DNA of 64,000 nt, taken from assembly GCA_050734185.1 (NCBI GenBank), contig JBOHUE010000157.1, positions 1 to 64,000 of the forward strand, read 5' to 3'. Source of the DNA: JAFALX01 sp050734185. GTDB lineage: Bacteria; Chloroflexota; Dormibacteria; Aeolococcales; Aeolococcaceae. Below, in pieces: positions 46,512 through 55,480 of the stretch. A model generated the notes under the pieces. It saw only the letters and a program-made list of their open reading frames with translations. It was not told the DNA's origin and did no database searches. Within the stretch, counting starts at the first letter, position 1, and the number at the start of each line of letters is the position of its first letter. The translations under genes and the position numbers were made by a program.

Positions 46512-47449
46512 CAATGGGGCGCGTGTTCGTCGCCGTCACCGACTACGACTGGTATCGGAAGCTGCGGCAGATCCCCGATGTCGACGAGGTGAACTTCTGG
46601 CAGCCCAGCGGTGGTCGGAGATTCGGCGCAATCGGGGTTGGCGAGATGTTCCTCTTCAAGCTGCACGCGCCCTACAACGTCATCATTGGTGGTGGTTTCT
46701 TCGCACGCCACACAACGCTTCCGCTCCATTTGGCCTGGGAATTCTTTGGGCTCAAGAATGGCGCAAGCAGCGAGGAGGAAATGGTCGTCAGGGTGGCACG
46801 CTACGTTGATAGCCTCAAGGGCGTGTCGGCGCTGCAGCGGAGCAAACACCCGATCGGCTGCGTGCTCCTCGAGCAACCGTTTTTCTTCCCAGAGACCGAA
46901 TGGATTCCCCAACCCGCAGATTGGGCCCGGAACATCGTGCAGGGCCGCGGTTACGACCTCGCCGAGGCGACGGGCCAGAGCCTGCTAACAAGCGTCAGCG
47001 AGCGCTTGGCAGGTGAGTCCGTTGTGCTGCTTGATGAGGCGACCGGCCGGTACGGAGCACCAACTCTGGTGCGCCACCGCCTCGGACAGGGATCGTTCCG
47101 CGCTGCCGTGACTGACGCCTACCACCGTCAATGTGCCGTCACCGGAGACCGGGTCCTCTATGTGCTCGACGCGGCTCACATCCGGCCGTTCGCTCGGGGT
47201 GGTGAGCACAGCGTGAACAACGGGTTGCTTCTTCGGAGCGACCTTCACACGTTGTTCGATCGCGGGTATCTGGCGGTCGACCCACAACATAGGGTCCAGG
47301 TGAGTCGCCGGCTGCGCGAGGAGTTCGACAACGGGAGAGAGTACTACGCACTGGAAGGCCGTCGCCTGCTCCTGCCGGCGGAGCGCGTCGACCTCCCCGA
47401 TTCCGGTTTGCTGGCTTGGCATCGGCACGAGGTCTTCGTCGCTGCGTGA
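46508..47449 (+). CDS. HNH endonuclease with N-terminal PUA/EVE-like domain
   Basis: The 313-residue protein starts at GTG in a GTGA overlap; ATG at 46514 with AGAAGG ten bases upstream is an alternative. The first 85 residues (VFVAVTDYDWYRKLRQ, then GEMFLFKLHAPYNVIIGGGFF) look like a PUA-fold EVE/ASCH-type domain, which in other proteins reads modified bases. The HNH domain has Cys209, DAAHIRP with His224, Asn238 in NNGLLL and His247 in DLHTLFD. Two HNH proteins with different sensors in one unit suggest a two-component restriction system, an inference. Confidence 0.8.
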   Translation: MTMGRVFVAVTDYDWYRKLRQIPDVDEVNFWQPSGGRRFGAIGVGEMFLFKLHAPYNVIIGGGFFARHTTLPLHLAWEFFGLKNGASSEEEMVVRVARYVDSLKGVSALQRSKHPIGCVLLEQPFFFPETEWIPQPADWARNIVQGRGYDLAEATGQSLLTSVSERLAGESVVLLDEATGRYGAPTLVRHRLGQGSFRAAVTDAYHRQCAVTGDRVLYVLDAAHIRPFARGGEHSVNNGLLLRSDLHTLFDRGYLAVDPQHRVQVSRRLREEFDNGREYYALEGRRLLLPAERVDLPDSGLLAWHRHEVFVAA

Positions 47450-47531
47450 CGTGCACACCTTCCGCGATGTGGAGGCACTTGGGAGGATTTTCCAGGCTCG
47501 TCCCGACTTTAGTGGAGTCACATTCTTGGAC

Positions 47532-47680
47532 TCACGCTGCCGTCGTAGGCTGATGCTGAGCCTCGAACTCGACTGGCGTCAGCAAAACCAGTGACATATC
47601 GTGGCGCTGGCGGTTGTGGAAGATCTCCAGGTACTCGAAGATCACGCTTGCGAGCTCAACCGGCGTCGACCAACCTGGCC
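47532..47680 (-). pseudogene. remnant of IS3-family transposase OrfB, C-terminal end
   Basis: The frame ends in IFEYLEIFHNRQRH and LLTPVEFEAQHQ, the well-known C-terminus of IS3 integrase-type OrfB proteins (FEYIE.FYNRQRRHSALGYLSPVEFE). Nothing of the DDE core is left to its right. It probably belongs with the OrfA/OrfB start found at 49228–49580. Confidence 0.75.
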
Positions 47681-47734
47681 AGGTCGCTTGAGCTGGTGCA
47701 ACTCCGGCCGTGCGGACCCAGCAAGTGCGGGGTG

Positions 47735-48230
47735 TTACGCGTTCTCCAGCGCCGGGAGTGTTTCCACCACCACCTCCGTCGACCGTTGCGTCAGCTTGGC
47801 CACTGACCCGCCGCTGAAGTAGCGGCGACGAACGGCACATTCATCGTGCTGCTCCTTGAGCACGGCACGGACCAAGCGCAGCAACGAGTGGCGGTTGGAA
47901 ACATGCCGACCACGTCGCAGCGTCGGCTGACCTCCTAGTTAAGCCGCTCCGGGAGTTCGTGGACCAGATCACGCGGCGGTGCCCGACCGGGAACCCGTAA
48001 TACGCGAGCACGTCGTCCTGGGCTGCCCCGGGGCACGTCACGAGCTTGGCGAAACGCTTCTCGAAGAGCCTGCACACGCGACCAACGGCGGCTTTTGGCT
48101 GTGACGCGATCGGGTGGGCAAAGAGGGTGCGAATCGTGGCGGCCGACATCCGGTGCGCAGCCTTCCGAACGGTGGCCAACGCGTTTCTCATGACGTGCAC
48201 GGCCGCTCGGCCACCTGGCCCCGACGAACA
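47735..48230 (-). pseudogene. remnant of IS256-family (Mutator-type) transposase
   Basis: Three frames together give the end of an IS256 transposase. One has VHVMRNALATV, AATIRTLFAHP, DVLAYYGFPVGHRRVIWSTNS; a second frame has DVVGMFP; a third has LRLVRAVLKEQHDE and RRRYFSGGSVAKL and stops at 47735. The complete family sequence reads RVHFMRN, FPxxHWRKIWSTNPLERLN, and LxEQHDEWxVxRRYxS in this order. Several frameshifts make it inactive. Confidence 0.8.
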
Positions 48231-48249
48231 CCTACCGAGAGACGACCTG

Positions 48250-48278
48250 TTGACCCTGAACGAGCACTCTGGAAACAT
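48250..48278 (+). promoter_or_regulatory. candidate promoter of the 48288 gene pair
   Basis: TTGACC (48250–48255), a 17-base spacer and AAACAT (48273–48278) lie in front of the ATG at 48288, which would be leaderless. The −10 is weak. Confidence 0.3.
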
Positions 48279-48287
48279 CCCGTCCGA

Positions 48288-48881
48288 ATGGACATTGACG
48301 AAGTTCAACGATCGAGAGCGATCGCACGACTTGGCAAGCTTGGCGGGTTCGCTCCCCCGGCTGGCGAAGCCCTCGTCGATGCCGCCATCGCCGGCGCTAT
48401 CGACCATGCATTTGAGTTGATTAATGGCTCGGGCGCTGTTCCGACGAGCATGACAACTAGTAAGGCTGACCAGCTGCGTTTCATCTGCGAGCGCGCGGGG
48501 CGCCTCTTGTCCCAACGGGAGGTGGAAATTCTGTTCCGCGTGACAGCGACAGCAGCACGAACGATCCTGACGACAATGCTCGCCACGTACGAGGAGGCTC
48601 TGCGTGAGAAGTTCGTGGCGCGCATGCGTAGCGATGCGCTGGTAGAACCCAGCGGCAGCGACGATGCTGGACTAAGCTGGACGCTGCGATTTACTGAGTC
48701 GGGCACTCTCGATACCGCCTGGAGTGAAGTCGTTCGACTTGGCATCGCAAGTCTTGGTGACATCAGCTCGTCACGGCGAACACTGACGATTCCTCGTAGC
48801 GCCACCATCCAGGGTGAGTCTATTGACGTTCTCGCCGCGCTTGGGCTGGAGCAACCAGCGACGCGTCCATCAAGGCGGTGA
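48288..48881 (+). CDS. uncharacterised soluble protein, first gene of a pair
   Basis: The ATG at 48288 gives 197 residues; the frame is open upstream but only through IS256 debris. The protein is soluble. Its middle part (TTSKADQLRFICERAGRLLSQREVEILFRVTATAART) may be a helix-turn-helix-like bundle, and the C-terminal half is beta-rich. No family is recognised. Its stop overlaps the GTG of a membrane protein gene by four bases. The soluble-plus-membrane layout is common in abortive-infection or toxin pairs, which is only an analogy. Confidence 0.6.
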   Translation: MDIDEVQRSRAIARLGKLGGFAPPAGEALVDAAIAGAIDHAFELINGSGAVPTSMTTSKADQLRFICERAGRLLSQREVEILFRVTATAARTILTTMLATYEEALREKFVARMRSDALVEPSGSDDAGLSWTLRFTESGTLDTAWSEVVRLGIASLGDISSSRRTLTIPRSATIQGESIDVLAALGLEQPATRPSRR

Positions 48882-49222
48882 ATTCTCTCGCTGACCAGAT
48901 CGGGCAGGCCGGTAGTCTGCTAGGTTTGCTGTTGGCGCTCGACACGCTATTTACCGCTGTCCAAGCACAGGCGCTCGCTGACGAACGGAACCACGAGGGT
49001 GGGGCAAGGCCTAAGCGCGTGAGAACCATTCGTACTATTGCTATCGGTCTTGCAGTCGTTACGGTTTCAGCACTCGTCGCGCTATTTCCCCTCGTTCGAG
49101 ATGTCTTGGCTACGATTGGCACCGGCAATTGGGAGCCCGTGCTAGGCGTTTTCGATCTCACATGGCTCCTCCTCGCCGCACTCGCTATCTGGCAAGGGTG
49201 GATTGCATTGAGAAGCGGGTAG
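48878..49222 (+). CDS. small membrane protein with three predicted helices, second gene of the pair
   Basis: The 114-residue product starts at GTG in a GTGA overlap. Hydrophobic segments lie at about 10–32, 52–75 and 88–108, with a basic loop RPKRVRTIR before the second. There is no signal cleavage site. No family is recognised. It ends six bases before the recognisable IS3 remnant. Pore-like effectors of many defence systems have this size, but this role is inferred from context only. Confidence 0.6.
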   Translation: MNSLADQIGQAGSLLGLLLALDTLFTAVQAQALADERNHEGGARPKRVRTIRTIAIGLAVVTVSALVALFPLVRDVLATIGTGNWEPVLGVFDLTWLLLAALAIWQGWIALRSG

Positions 49223-49227
49223 GCGTG

Positions 49228-49580
49228 GATCCCGCCAGAGCCGATCGATGCCACTCCACAGCCCGAGACGCACGCCGCTCGGAGAGGTTGAGTTCTCCCG
49301 CGCGGACCACGGCTCACGCCGGCGGGTCGGGCTCACAAGTTGGCCCGTGCTACCTCGCGCAGTACCTCAAGGTCGAGCGCCTGGTCGCGACAGCTTGCGC
49401 AACCAATCGGCGTCGTCCGCCTTCATGCCGCCGTATTAGTTGCGCCAAGTGAAAAGTCTGCTCGCTGATCTCCAGCGTCGTCGTCACACCCGCAAATGAC
49501 ACGAGCGTCGGCCAGCAGCCGGTCACGCCTCCCTGAGTCTGCGCACGATCTGTTGTGTTGTGTGCTTGCGCCCTTTACAA
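49228..49580 (-). pseudogene. remnant of IS3-family element: OrfA and start of OrfB
   Basis: Across three frames on the minus strand lie GRKHTTQQIVRRLREA, LEISEQTFH, WRN-stop-YGGMKADDA and DQALDLEVLREVARANL-stop, which is IS3-type OrfA from start to end. VSPTRRR and LSERRASRAVEWHRSAL follow as the first part of OrfB. Stops and frameshifts break it, and the rest of OrfB is missing at this place. Confidence 0.85.
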
Positions 49581-49743
49581 GTGGTTTCTGCTTGCCCTTG
49601 TGGGCCTACGAGAACTCTCGTATCAGGTGGACCGACGTCAGGGGTCGGGCCACAGGGTCCAATGCATGCAAGTGACTGGGCTATCGTAGCGTGAGGGTGT
49701 CGCACCCCGAACGTTGCGTGTGTGAGCGCGCAACGCCGCGCGA
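49581..49743. other. gap between IS3 remnant and GIY-YIG-like pseudogene
   Basis: No gene or clear structure is seen. The stretch may include the outer end of the IS3 remnant. Confidence 0.3.
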
Positions 49744-50144
49744 ATGGATGATTGGCTCAGGAGAGTCGGAATGACTGGTCTGGAATGGCAGCGAGAGCCG
49801 GGCGTCTATTTCATTTACGACGTAGGGAACGATCGCGTGAAGATTGGATATGCGACGGATCCGTACGACCGCATGACGACGCTGAAGACCGGAAATTCAC
49901 AACAGCTCTTGCTCCTTGCTGTTGCAGTGCGAGAACGAAACACGATGAGCGTGCTTACCACGCTCAGTTCGCTGGCGATCTGGTCGAGGGGTCGCGCGAG
50001 TGGTTCAAGCCCAGTGGGCGGCTGAAGGCGCTCATCGAAGCCGTACAGCACAATTACGGCAACCATGGCGCCTATCCAGCCCCGTCCGGCGGGTTGCTTC
50101 GCTATCGCGTGCGGGGCGGCCCCGACGGAAGGCAGCGTCGCTAA
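49744..50144 (+). pseudogene. frameshifted GIY-YIG-like (T5orf172/MUG113) nuclease-domain gene
   Basis: The first frame gives GVYFIYD, RVKIGYATDPYDRMTTLKTGN, the N-terminal two strands and helix of T5orf172/MUG113 domains. The continuation is in the frame that ends at 50144: ERAYHAQFAGDLVEGSREWF and LKALIEAVQ, the family's second half. The shift falls near 49930. The two frames make one protein of about 130 residues if joined. A sequencing error is possible, but the flanks are full of other wrecked genes. Confidence 0.65.
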
Positions 50145-50274
50145 GCATGGCCGGGATGGTTTCGAATCACCTCAGGCGCGTTTGGTACCGCGAGGCCGGG
50201 AAAATGTCCTCTGAACCTCCCGGGCAATACTGGGACTCCTTCACGCCAGGAGGAGGATCTCGCGAGCGGACCGC
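50145..50274. other. short gap with a 9-base inverted repeat at its end
   Basis: GAGCGGACC (50264–50272) and GGTCCGCTC (50284–50292) form a stem with an 11-base loop that contains the start of the next open frame. AGGAGGAGG lies at 50248–50256. No gene is seen before it. Confidence 0.4.
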
Positions 50275-50625
50275 ATGCTTGCCGGTCCGCTCGTCCTTGA
50301 GAACCCCGCCCGGTATCGGGCAGCGCTCATTGCGCTCCTCACACCCAACCAGGTCGAACCGGATGCCACCCTTGCACAGGCCGAGTCATCACAGCTGTAT
50401 GCGCAGACGGCCGCGCTGACCGCGGCGGCAACTAGGACGCCCGCGTACGACACCTGCGTGCCCCTTGCAAACCGCGTCGAATCTGCCGCGCCCGAACAGA
50501 TGGCTGCGGTCGAAGGCAGCTTCGCTCCAGCGGCGGCGTACGGCACCGAGACGCTAGACATGTTCTGGAGGGCCGGTGGTAGAAGCTCAAGTCGACCCAG
50601 TTGTTGGACACGCGGTGGGCGCTAG
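50275..50625 (+). CDS. weak hypothetical frame, possibly a gene remnant
   Basis: The 116-residue frame has mostly G/C at third positions and a protein-like middle (NPARYRAALIALLTPNQVEPDATLAQAE). The ATG lies in the loop of a hairpin and the nearest strong ribosome binding site is 18 bases away. The frame upstream stays open and coding-like, so it may be the end of a broken gene. No family is recognised. Confidence 0.3.
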   Translation: MLAGPLVLENPARYRAALIALLTPNQVEPDATLAQAESSQLYAQTAALTAAATRTPAYDTCVPLANRVESAAPEQMAAVEGSFAPAAAYGTETLDMFWRAGGRSSSRPSCWTRGGR

Positions 50626-50761
50626 CGCCTCTGGAGTCGCGCGGTAGCGGTTGGCCAAGGTGCGTGGGCTGGTCGCTTCGTGTTACCGACGAGCATGCCA
50701 AGGTACGCTGCTTCACGGCCACCACGATCCAGATGGGAGTCGCGAGGCGGCTTGACCATCG

Positions 50762-53700
50762 CTACCCGGCGTTGAGATTACCGTGAGTCTGGCGACGGCC
50801 GAACGTCGCGTGATCTCGCTTGCTGGCCGCCCGCCAGCCAGACACTCGCATCTTCCCCACCGGCGCTTGACGAAGCTGTGGGTCGCGCACCGGATTGAAG
50901 ACTGCCGTTAATTCGGGAATCCCGCCGTCGGTGAGGTGCTCAACGACGTAGACCCAGTAGTCGGCACCGAGCTTGGGATCTAGCGCAACCTCCCACTCAC
51001 TCGTCTCCAGGATGAAAGCGTCCGCTGCGAGTCCTCCGGACGCTTTCAGTTCGATGTAGCGGCCATCGCTCGCCACGAAATCGGCTCCCACCAAGGGCCC
51101 CTGTCGGTGCACGACGAAGCCGCCGCGCGTTGCCTCGAACATCTCGACGTATGGACGAGCGGCATCCTCGACAGCAGTGTTCGGAGGGATTGGAGTAGCG
51201 TCATCGCGGGCTTGACTCGGTCGGTCGGACTCCGGGCGCGGCTTCCGGCGACGCGCAGTCCTTGGGAGCTCCCGCACCGCCTGAGACCCCAGAGCGTCAT
51301 GCTCGGTGCTCTCGATCGACAACAACTCGAAGGAGGAAGGGTCGGCAAACGTACGCTCCACATGTGATGGTCGCCTAGTTTCCGTGGACGTCCGTGAGGA
51401 GCCTGGGGCTGGCCGTGTTGCCTGTCGGATCGCATCAATAGCAGCCTCAACATCGTCTGCATCGTCATGATCGCCCTCCGCTCCACCGAAGCCCGCTTCG
51501 ACTGAGAGCACGCCTACGCTGGTCTCGTAGCGCTCGATCCGCTTAGCGAAAGCCTCGGGCGATCGGAAAGCTTCTCCAAGCAGCGCCGCCAGCGCGTTCG
51601 TCGCGGCGAGTTGTCGCCGCTGAACGAGGGAACCGAGTATTTCTGCGGCTGTGTGACCGAATACGTCAGCTGATTCCACCCCGACAAGTACTCCGTCTCG
51701 AAGCAGCACCCGCGGCTCGGTGTGCAGTCGAATGTTTCCCTGGTCGGGGAGGCGAAGGACCAATCGGCCTTCAATCTTCAGTGCAGTTGCCGGCTGAAGA
51801 CCCGCCGCCCCTGCGGCGAGATTGGCAATCACGGCGCGATCCCAGCCCCCTTCGGACCGAAGCAACTCTGGCCATGCGCGGACGGCAGCCAGCCATCGAC
51901 CTCTGAGATCCGCGCTGAGGTCTCCTCCGGCCACGACCAGCCACTGTTCCTCAAGGACCTCTCCCGGTGTCAACTCCCTGACGGCGAGCCAACGGGCTGC
52001 GGTTCCCACGACGGAGGCGTCGTACGTGCCGGGCAACCACCACGCAAGGTGAGTCTGGAGGGCGGACCGAATCTCCGGCCGGGCAGTCCACCAAGCCTGG
52101 TCGGCATCAAGCCAGCCGCGGTCTGTCAGTGCCGGCACGCCTGCGGGTCCGGCGCTCCCATGCGACACGACAGACTCTAGTCTCACGACCAATTCCCCAT
52201 AGAAGTGGCGTGCGATCTCATCAACTGGGCTAGCCGCCATTTCGTAGCGAATGATGTCCGCCATCATCTGCGGATCGAGGTCCGCTCGCACGCCCAACGC
52301 GTCCCAAAGTGTGGCGGATCTCGGATAACGTCCGGCGAGCTGCCCAACGAACGGGCCGGCGACAGCAGACACGTCCGCTCGCACCGTACGAACCGGTGAC
52401 CACCATTCGTTGCCGATAAAATCACCCGGGGGCGGGGCGAAGATGAGGCCGACGCGGCCATTCCCGTGGAACTTAGGCCGGATAAGCAGACGAACCAGAT
52501 CGGCACGCGCGGAGTTCGGCAGTGCTGTAAGTTCGCCAGCTATGAGCTCGTAACAAGCCCCGGCTGCGCGCCGACGCTGATCGACTGTGAGTTCTGGAGC
52601 TGTATCGCGGAGCCGCTGCAAGGTTGAGATAAGGCGGTGCGGCGCGGGTCGTTCGGCGATGCCGATGTCATCGAGCATCGCGTCTGGCTGACTAGGCCAA
52701 CCTAGGACCGATGCGGCTTCGCTCGCCAAGGCGAGCTTCGTTGCAGGACTACTGCGAACGAGATCCTTGGGCTTCTGCAAGGATCGGTCCAGCGCGCCGA
52801 CCCAAGCGATCGACTCGAGCAGTCCCACCCACGACGACGCTACCTGAGGCGGGTCAGGGATCCAGTTGTAATAGAAATGCGCCGGCGTGGTCTTGCTGGT
52901 CGGCGCGATTCGGCCCCAATCCGCCTGGAGTACAGTCCACAGGGCTCGAGCTCGTCGCCCGCGTTGACGCGTCGACAGTGATGGCCACCGATCTACCAAC
53001 CACGTGAGGTCGTCGGAAACCCAATCGTCGATGACACCGGTGGGTCGGGTCATCGCGCTTGAAGGCCAGACAATCCACGGCATCGTCCCGCGTGCGATCC
53101 TCGTCACGCGGCGTCCGTCACCGACGGCTTCGCCGATTCGCGGGCTGATGTAGGGACCAACCAAGCCCCCCAGGAATCGCAAGAACTCGGGAGGGGACAT
53201 CTGCGCTCGAGCCCCCCGCTGGATACCTCGACCTCTCGGCACCGGGATCGCGTGAGTGTGGATCTCGTCGACAATCGCTCGGTCAGGCTTTCCGTTTGTC
53301 ACGGCTTCCATGCCGTCCTGGCTGAGCATGGCCGAGCTCAAATATGTTCTTGTGAGCGGTCGAGCGACAAGTCGTCGCGATCGCCCTTGACCAACGACGG
53401 CAGCGACGCGGAGACTGTCGCCCAACTGGCGCGCGATCATGGCTTCGTCTTGAGCGCGATGTGCCCGGCGATAGTCGTTCACGAAGCCTCGCCATCGATG
53501 CCTGATGAACTCGACCATCCGAAAGAGCTGTTCCCGCTGCGATTCATCGATGTGATCAAGCTTCGCTAAGGCGGCCATCCGGGGAACGACCAGGTCTGTG
53601 ACGACGTGGTATGGGCCAGCCTGAAGCGCTACTCGGAAGGGCTCCTGCGACAACATATCGCGGACCCGCACGCGCATATCGCCTTGGTCCCGTCCGCGGC

Positions 53701-55480
53701 GCCGAGCCGCAAGCACACCCGGGGCTGGATCGAGGAACGGATCGACAAGGTGGATCTCAGACTCATTGAAGTACCGCCGCAAGTCGGTGAGAGTTGCGGA
53801 GCGTGAGTACCCAAGCAGGTAGCCAGTGAGCGCAATACGTGGAGAAGGCCGGATCCGACCGCCATGCTCGATTGGTATGCATGCCGTCGATGCGATGGAC
53901 GCGCGCTCCTCTTGAGTCGCCGTGGTCGCAACTAGGTCCAGCGCTCGAAGCCACCACCGTCCGTCGCGACGACCGAAACGGAGGTCATCGAGCCTGAGCA
54001 GAGCGAGCAGGTCTGGGAGCGCCACTGCGCGACCTCCCAGGGTGCCAACGACCGAATGCATCCTGCGCTCGTCACTTGACCCAGTGGCTGGTGCAGTTGC
54101 GGGAGCGACATACGAGACAGCCGTGCCTGTCGCCAAATGCAGGTCCGTTTCTCGGATGACTTCACGGAACGCCTCGTCTGGAGCCCACACAGCGGCAGAG
54201 GGTACCCGCCAACCCGCGACCGTGCGAACGAATCGACGGTCGCGAAGCTGGCTCATCGCTACGTCAAACGCACGGTGCTGGAGGGAGCCGGGAGCAACCT
54301 CTGACGCGAGAGGGATGAGTGGCCACGGGGGTTGACCGGAACGGGATTCAGCTTCTATCGCCTTGGCGATGACATTGCCGATCTCAGTCAACAGCCAGCG
54401 ATTCCAGTCATTCTCACGGAGTCGTTCGCGTCCAGGTGTTGGGTCGAAATCGGCTTGCACAAGCCAACGCAGTTCCGATGTGACATCTAGGGGCAGAAAA
54501 CAGTGCAGCTTCGTGGGGCCGACCGAGCGATCAATGGGCCGTGCGAGAACGATTGTCGACGTCTCGCCCGCCTGAACTTCCCGGCCTTGGCGTGCCAATC
54601 CGCGCGGGACCGCAGACGTCGAGTACCGATATCGTCGCCAAGCCTGTTGCTCACAGCCAGGCCACGATCCGCCGATGCGACACTCGTCCCAGCCGCGCGT
54701 CCGGTTTGAAACGCCTGAGCGCCGATAGAACTGGCCGCGGCCGCGTCCGGTGACTCGATCAATAATGACGATAGATTCCAGGCTGTCGAGCGTCAACAAC
54801 AGGTGCAGGAATTCAGGCCTGGTTAAGTCCTCGATGATCGACGCCAATCGACCACGCTCCGAGGGTCGTACATGCAGCGTGAAATGAGCGCCACGAGGCC
54901 GGCGCGGCGGGAGCGGAAGCGGATCGGGATAGATCTTGTCCTCAATACGAAAGGCGTACGAGCCTGACTCAATCTGCGGCGAATCAGTCAGCTTAAACAC
55001 GGACTTGAAACCGATCCCGAAGAATCCGATCTTGTTCTTCTTGGGACTATGCCCGGCCGAGCAGATTGCCCATACGTCTGGGGCCGAGAATGCCTGACCA
55101 TCGTTGTGTACGCGGACCTCATCAGGCTCAAATAGAAAGAGTATTCGCCGCGCTCCTGCGTCTTCGGCGTTCTGGATCAATTCCAGCGCCCAATGGATGT
55201 CGCGCCCGTACAGCTGCTCGGACGCGATCGACAGGAGCGGACCAAGGTCGGGACTGCCGCGAAATTCTTCTTTTAGCGACCGAACTGCGCCGACGAACGT
55301 CTCATTCCAGTTCGGGTCGTCCTCCGGCAACGATTCGACAGGGAGCCGCCGAGCCAGGCGCTCGACGGCATTGGCGGCGGCAGCCCGAAGTGAATCCACA
55401 CCGGGAGAGGGTTCATGGACACCGCGGATACTGGCGCTCTTGGAGCGATTCGGGTCGATCAGCGTGGCGGTGGCCTCCAA
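50762..55480 (-). CDS. giant sacsin/NO VEIN-type protein: GHKL ATPase with DUF3883-like nuclease C-terminus
   Basis: The 1572-residue product starts at TTG. Residues of about 85–250 form a GHKL (Hsp90-like) ATPase: ALELIQNAEDAGAR as N-box, VHNDGQAF as G1 region and GFFGIGFKSVFK as lid glycines, as in sacsin and the plant NO VEIN protein. The large middle part has no recognised domain. The last 130 residues are DUF3883-like: YVEMFEATRGG, VGADFVASDGRYIELKAS and WEVALDPKLGADYWVYVVEH, with Asp...Glu-x-Lys as in PD-(D/E)XK nucleases. Genes of this layout occur near restriction systems. It is read toward the IS debris. Confidence 0.8.
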   Translation of the reverse strand: MEATATLIDPNRSKSASIRGVHEPSPGVDSLRAAAANAVERLARRLPVESLPEDDPNWNETFVGAVRSLKEEFRGSPDLGPLLSIASEQLYGRDIHWALELIQNAEDAGARRILFLFEPDEVRVHNDGQAFSAPDVWAICSAGHSPKKNKIGFFGIGFKSVFKLTDSPQIESGSYAFRIEDKIYPDPLPLPPRRPRGAHFTLHVRPSERGRLASIIEDLTRPEFLHLLLTLDSLESIVIIDRVTGRGRGQFYRRSGVSNRTRGWDECRIGGSWPGCEQQAWRRYRYSTSAVPRGLARQGREVQAGETSTIVLARPIDRSVGPTKLHCFLPLDVTSELRWLVQADFDPTPGRERLRENDWNRWLLTEIGNVIAKAIEAESRSGQPPWPLIPLASEVAPGSLQHRAFDVAMSQLRDRRFVRTVAGWRVPSAAVWAPDEAFREVIRETDLHLATGTAVSYVAPATAPATGSSDERRMHSVVGTLGGRAVALPDLLALLRLDDLRFGRRDGRWWLRALDLVATTATQEERASIASTACIPIEHGGRIRPSPRIALTGYLLGYSRSATLTDLRRYFNESEIHLVDPFLDPAPGVLAARRRGRDQGDMRVRVRDMLSQEPFRVALQAGPYHVVTDLVVPRMAALAKLDHIDESQREQLFRMVEFIRHRWRGFVNDYRRAHRAQDEAMIARQLGDSLRVAAVVGQGRSRRLVARPLTRTYLSSAMLSQDGMEAVTNGKPDRAIVDEIHTHAIPVPRGRGIQRGARAQMSPPEFLRFLGGLVGPYISPRIGEAVGDGRRVTRIARGTMPWIVWPSSAMTRPTGVIDDWVSDDLTWLVDRWPSLSTRQRGRRARALWTVLQADWGRIAPTSKTTPAHFYYNWIPDPPQVASSWVGLLESIAWVGALDRSLQKPKDLVRSSPATKLALASEAASVLGWPSQPDAMLDDIGIAERPAPHRLISTLQRLRDTAPELTVDQRRRAAGACYELIAGELTALPNSARADLVRLLIRPKFHGNGRVGLIFAPPPGDFIGNEWWSPVRTVRADVSAVAGPFVGQLAGRYPRSATLWDALGVRADLDPQMMADIIRYEMAASPVDEIARHFYGELVVRLESVVSHGSAGPAGVPALTDRGWLDADQAWWTARPEIRSALQTHLAWWLPGTYDASVVGTAARWLAVRELTPGEVLEEQWLVVAGGDLSADLRGRWLAAVRAWPELLRSEGGWDRAVIANLAAGAAGLQPATALKIEGRLVLRLPDQGNIRLHTEPRVLLRDGVLVGVESADVFGHTAAEILGSLVQRRQLAATNALAALLGEAFRSPEAFAKRIERYETSVGVLSVEAGFGGAEGDHDDADDVEAAIDAIRQATRPAPGSSRTSTETRRPSHVERTFADPSSFELLSIESTEHDALGSQAVRELPRTARRRKPRPESDRPSQARDDATPIPPNTAVEDAARPYVEMFEATRGGFVVHRQGPLVGADFVASDGRYIELKASGGLAADAFILETSEWEVALDPKLGADYWVYVVEHLTDGGIPELTAVFNPVRDPQLRQAPVGKMRVSGWRAASKRDHATFGRRQTHGNLNAG

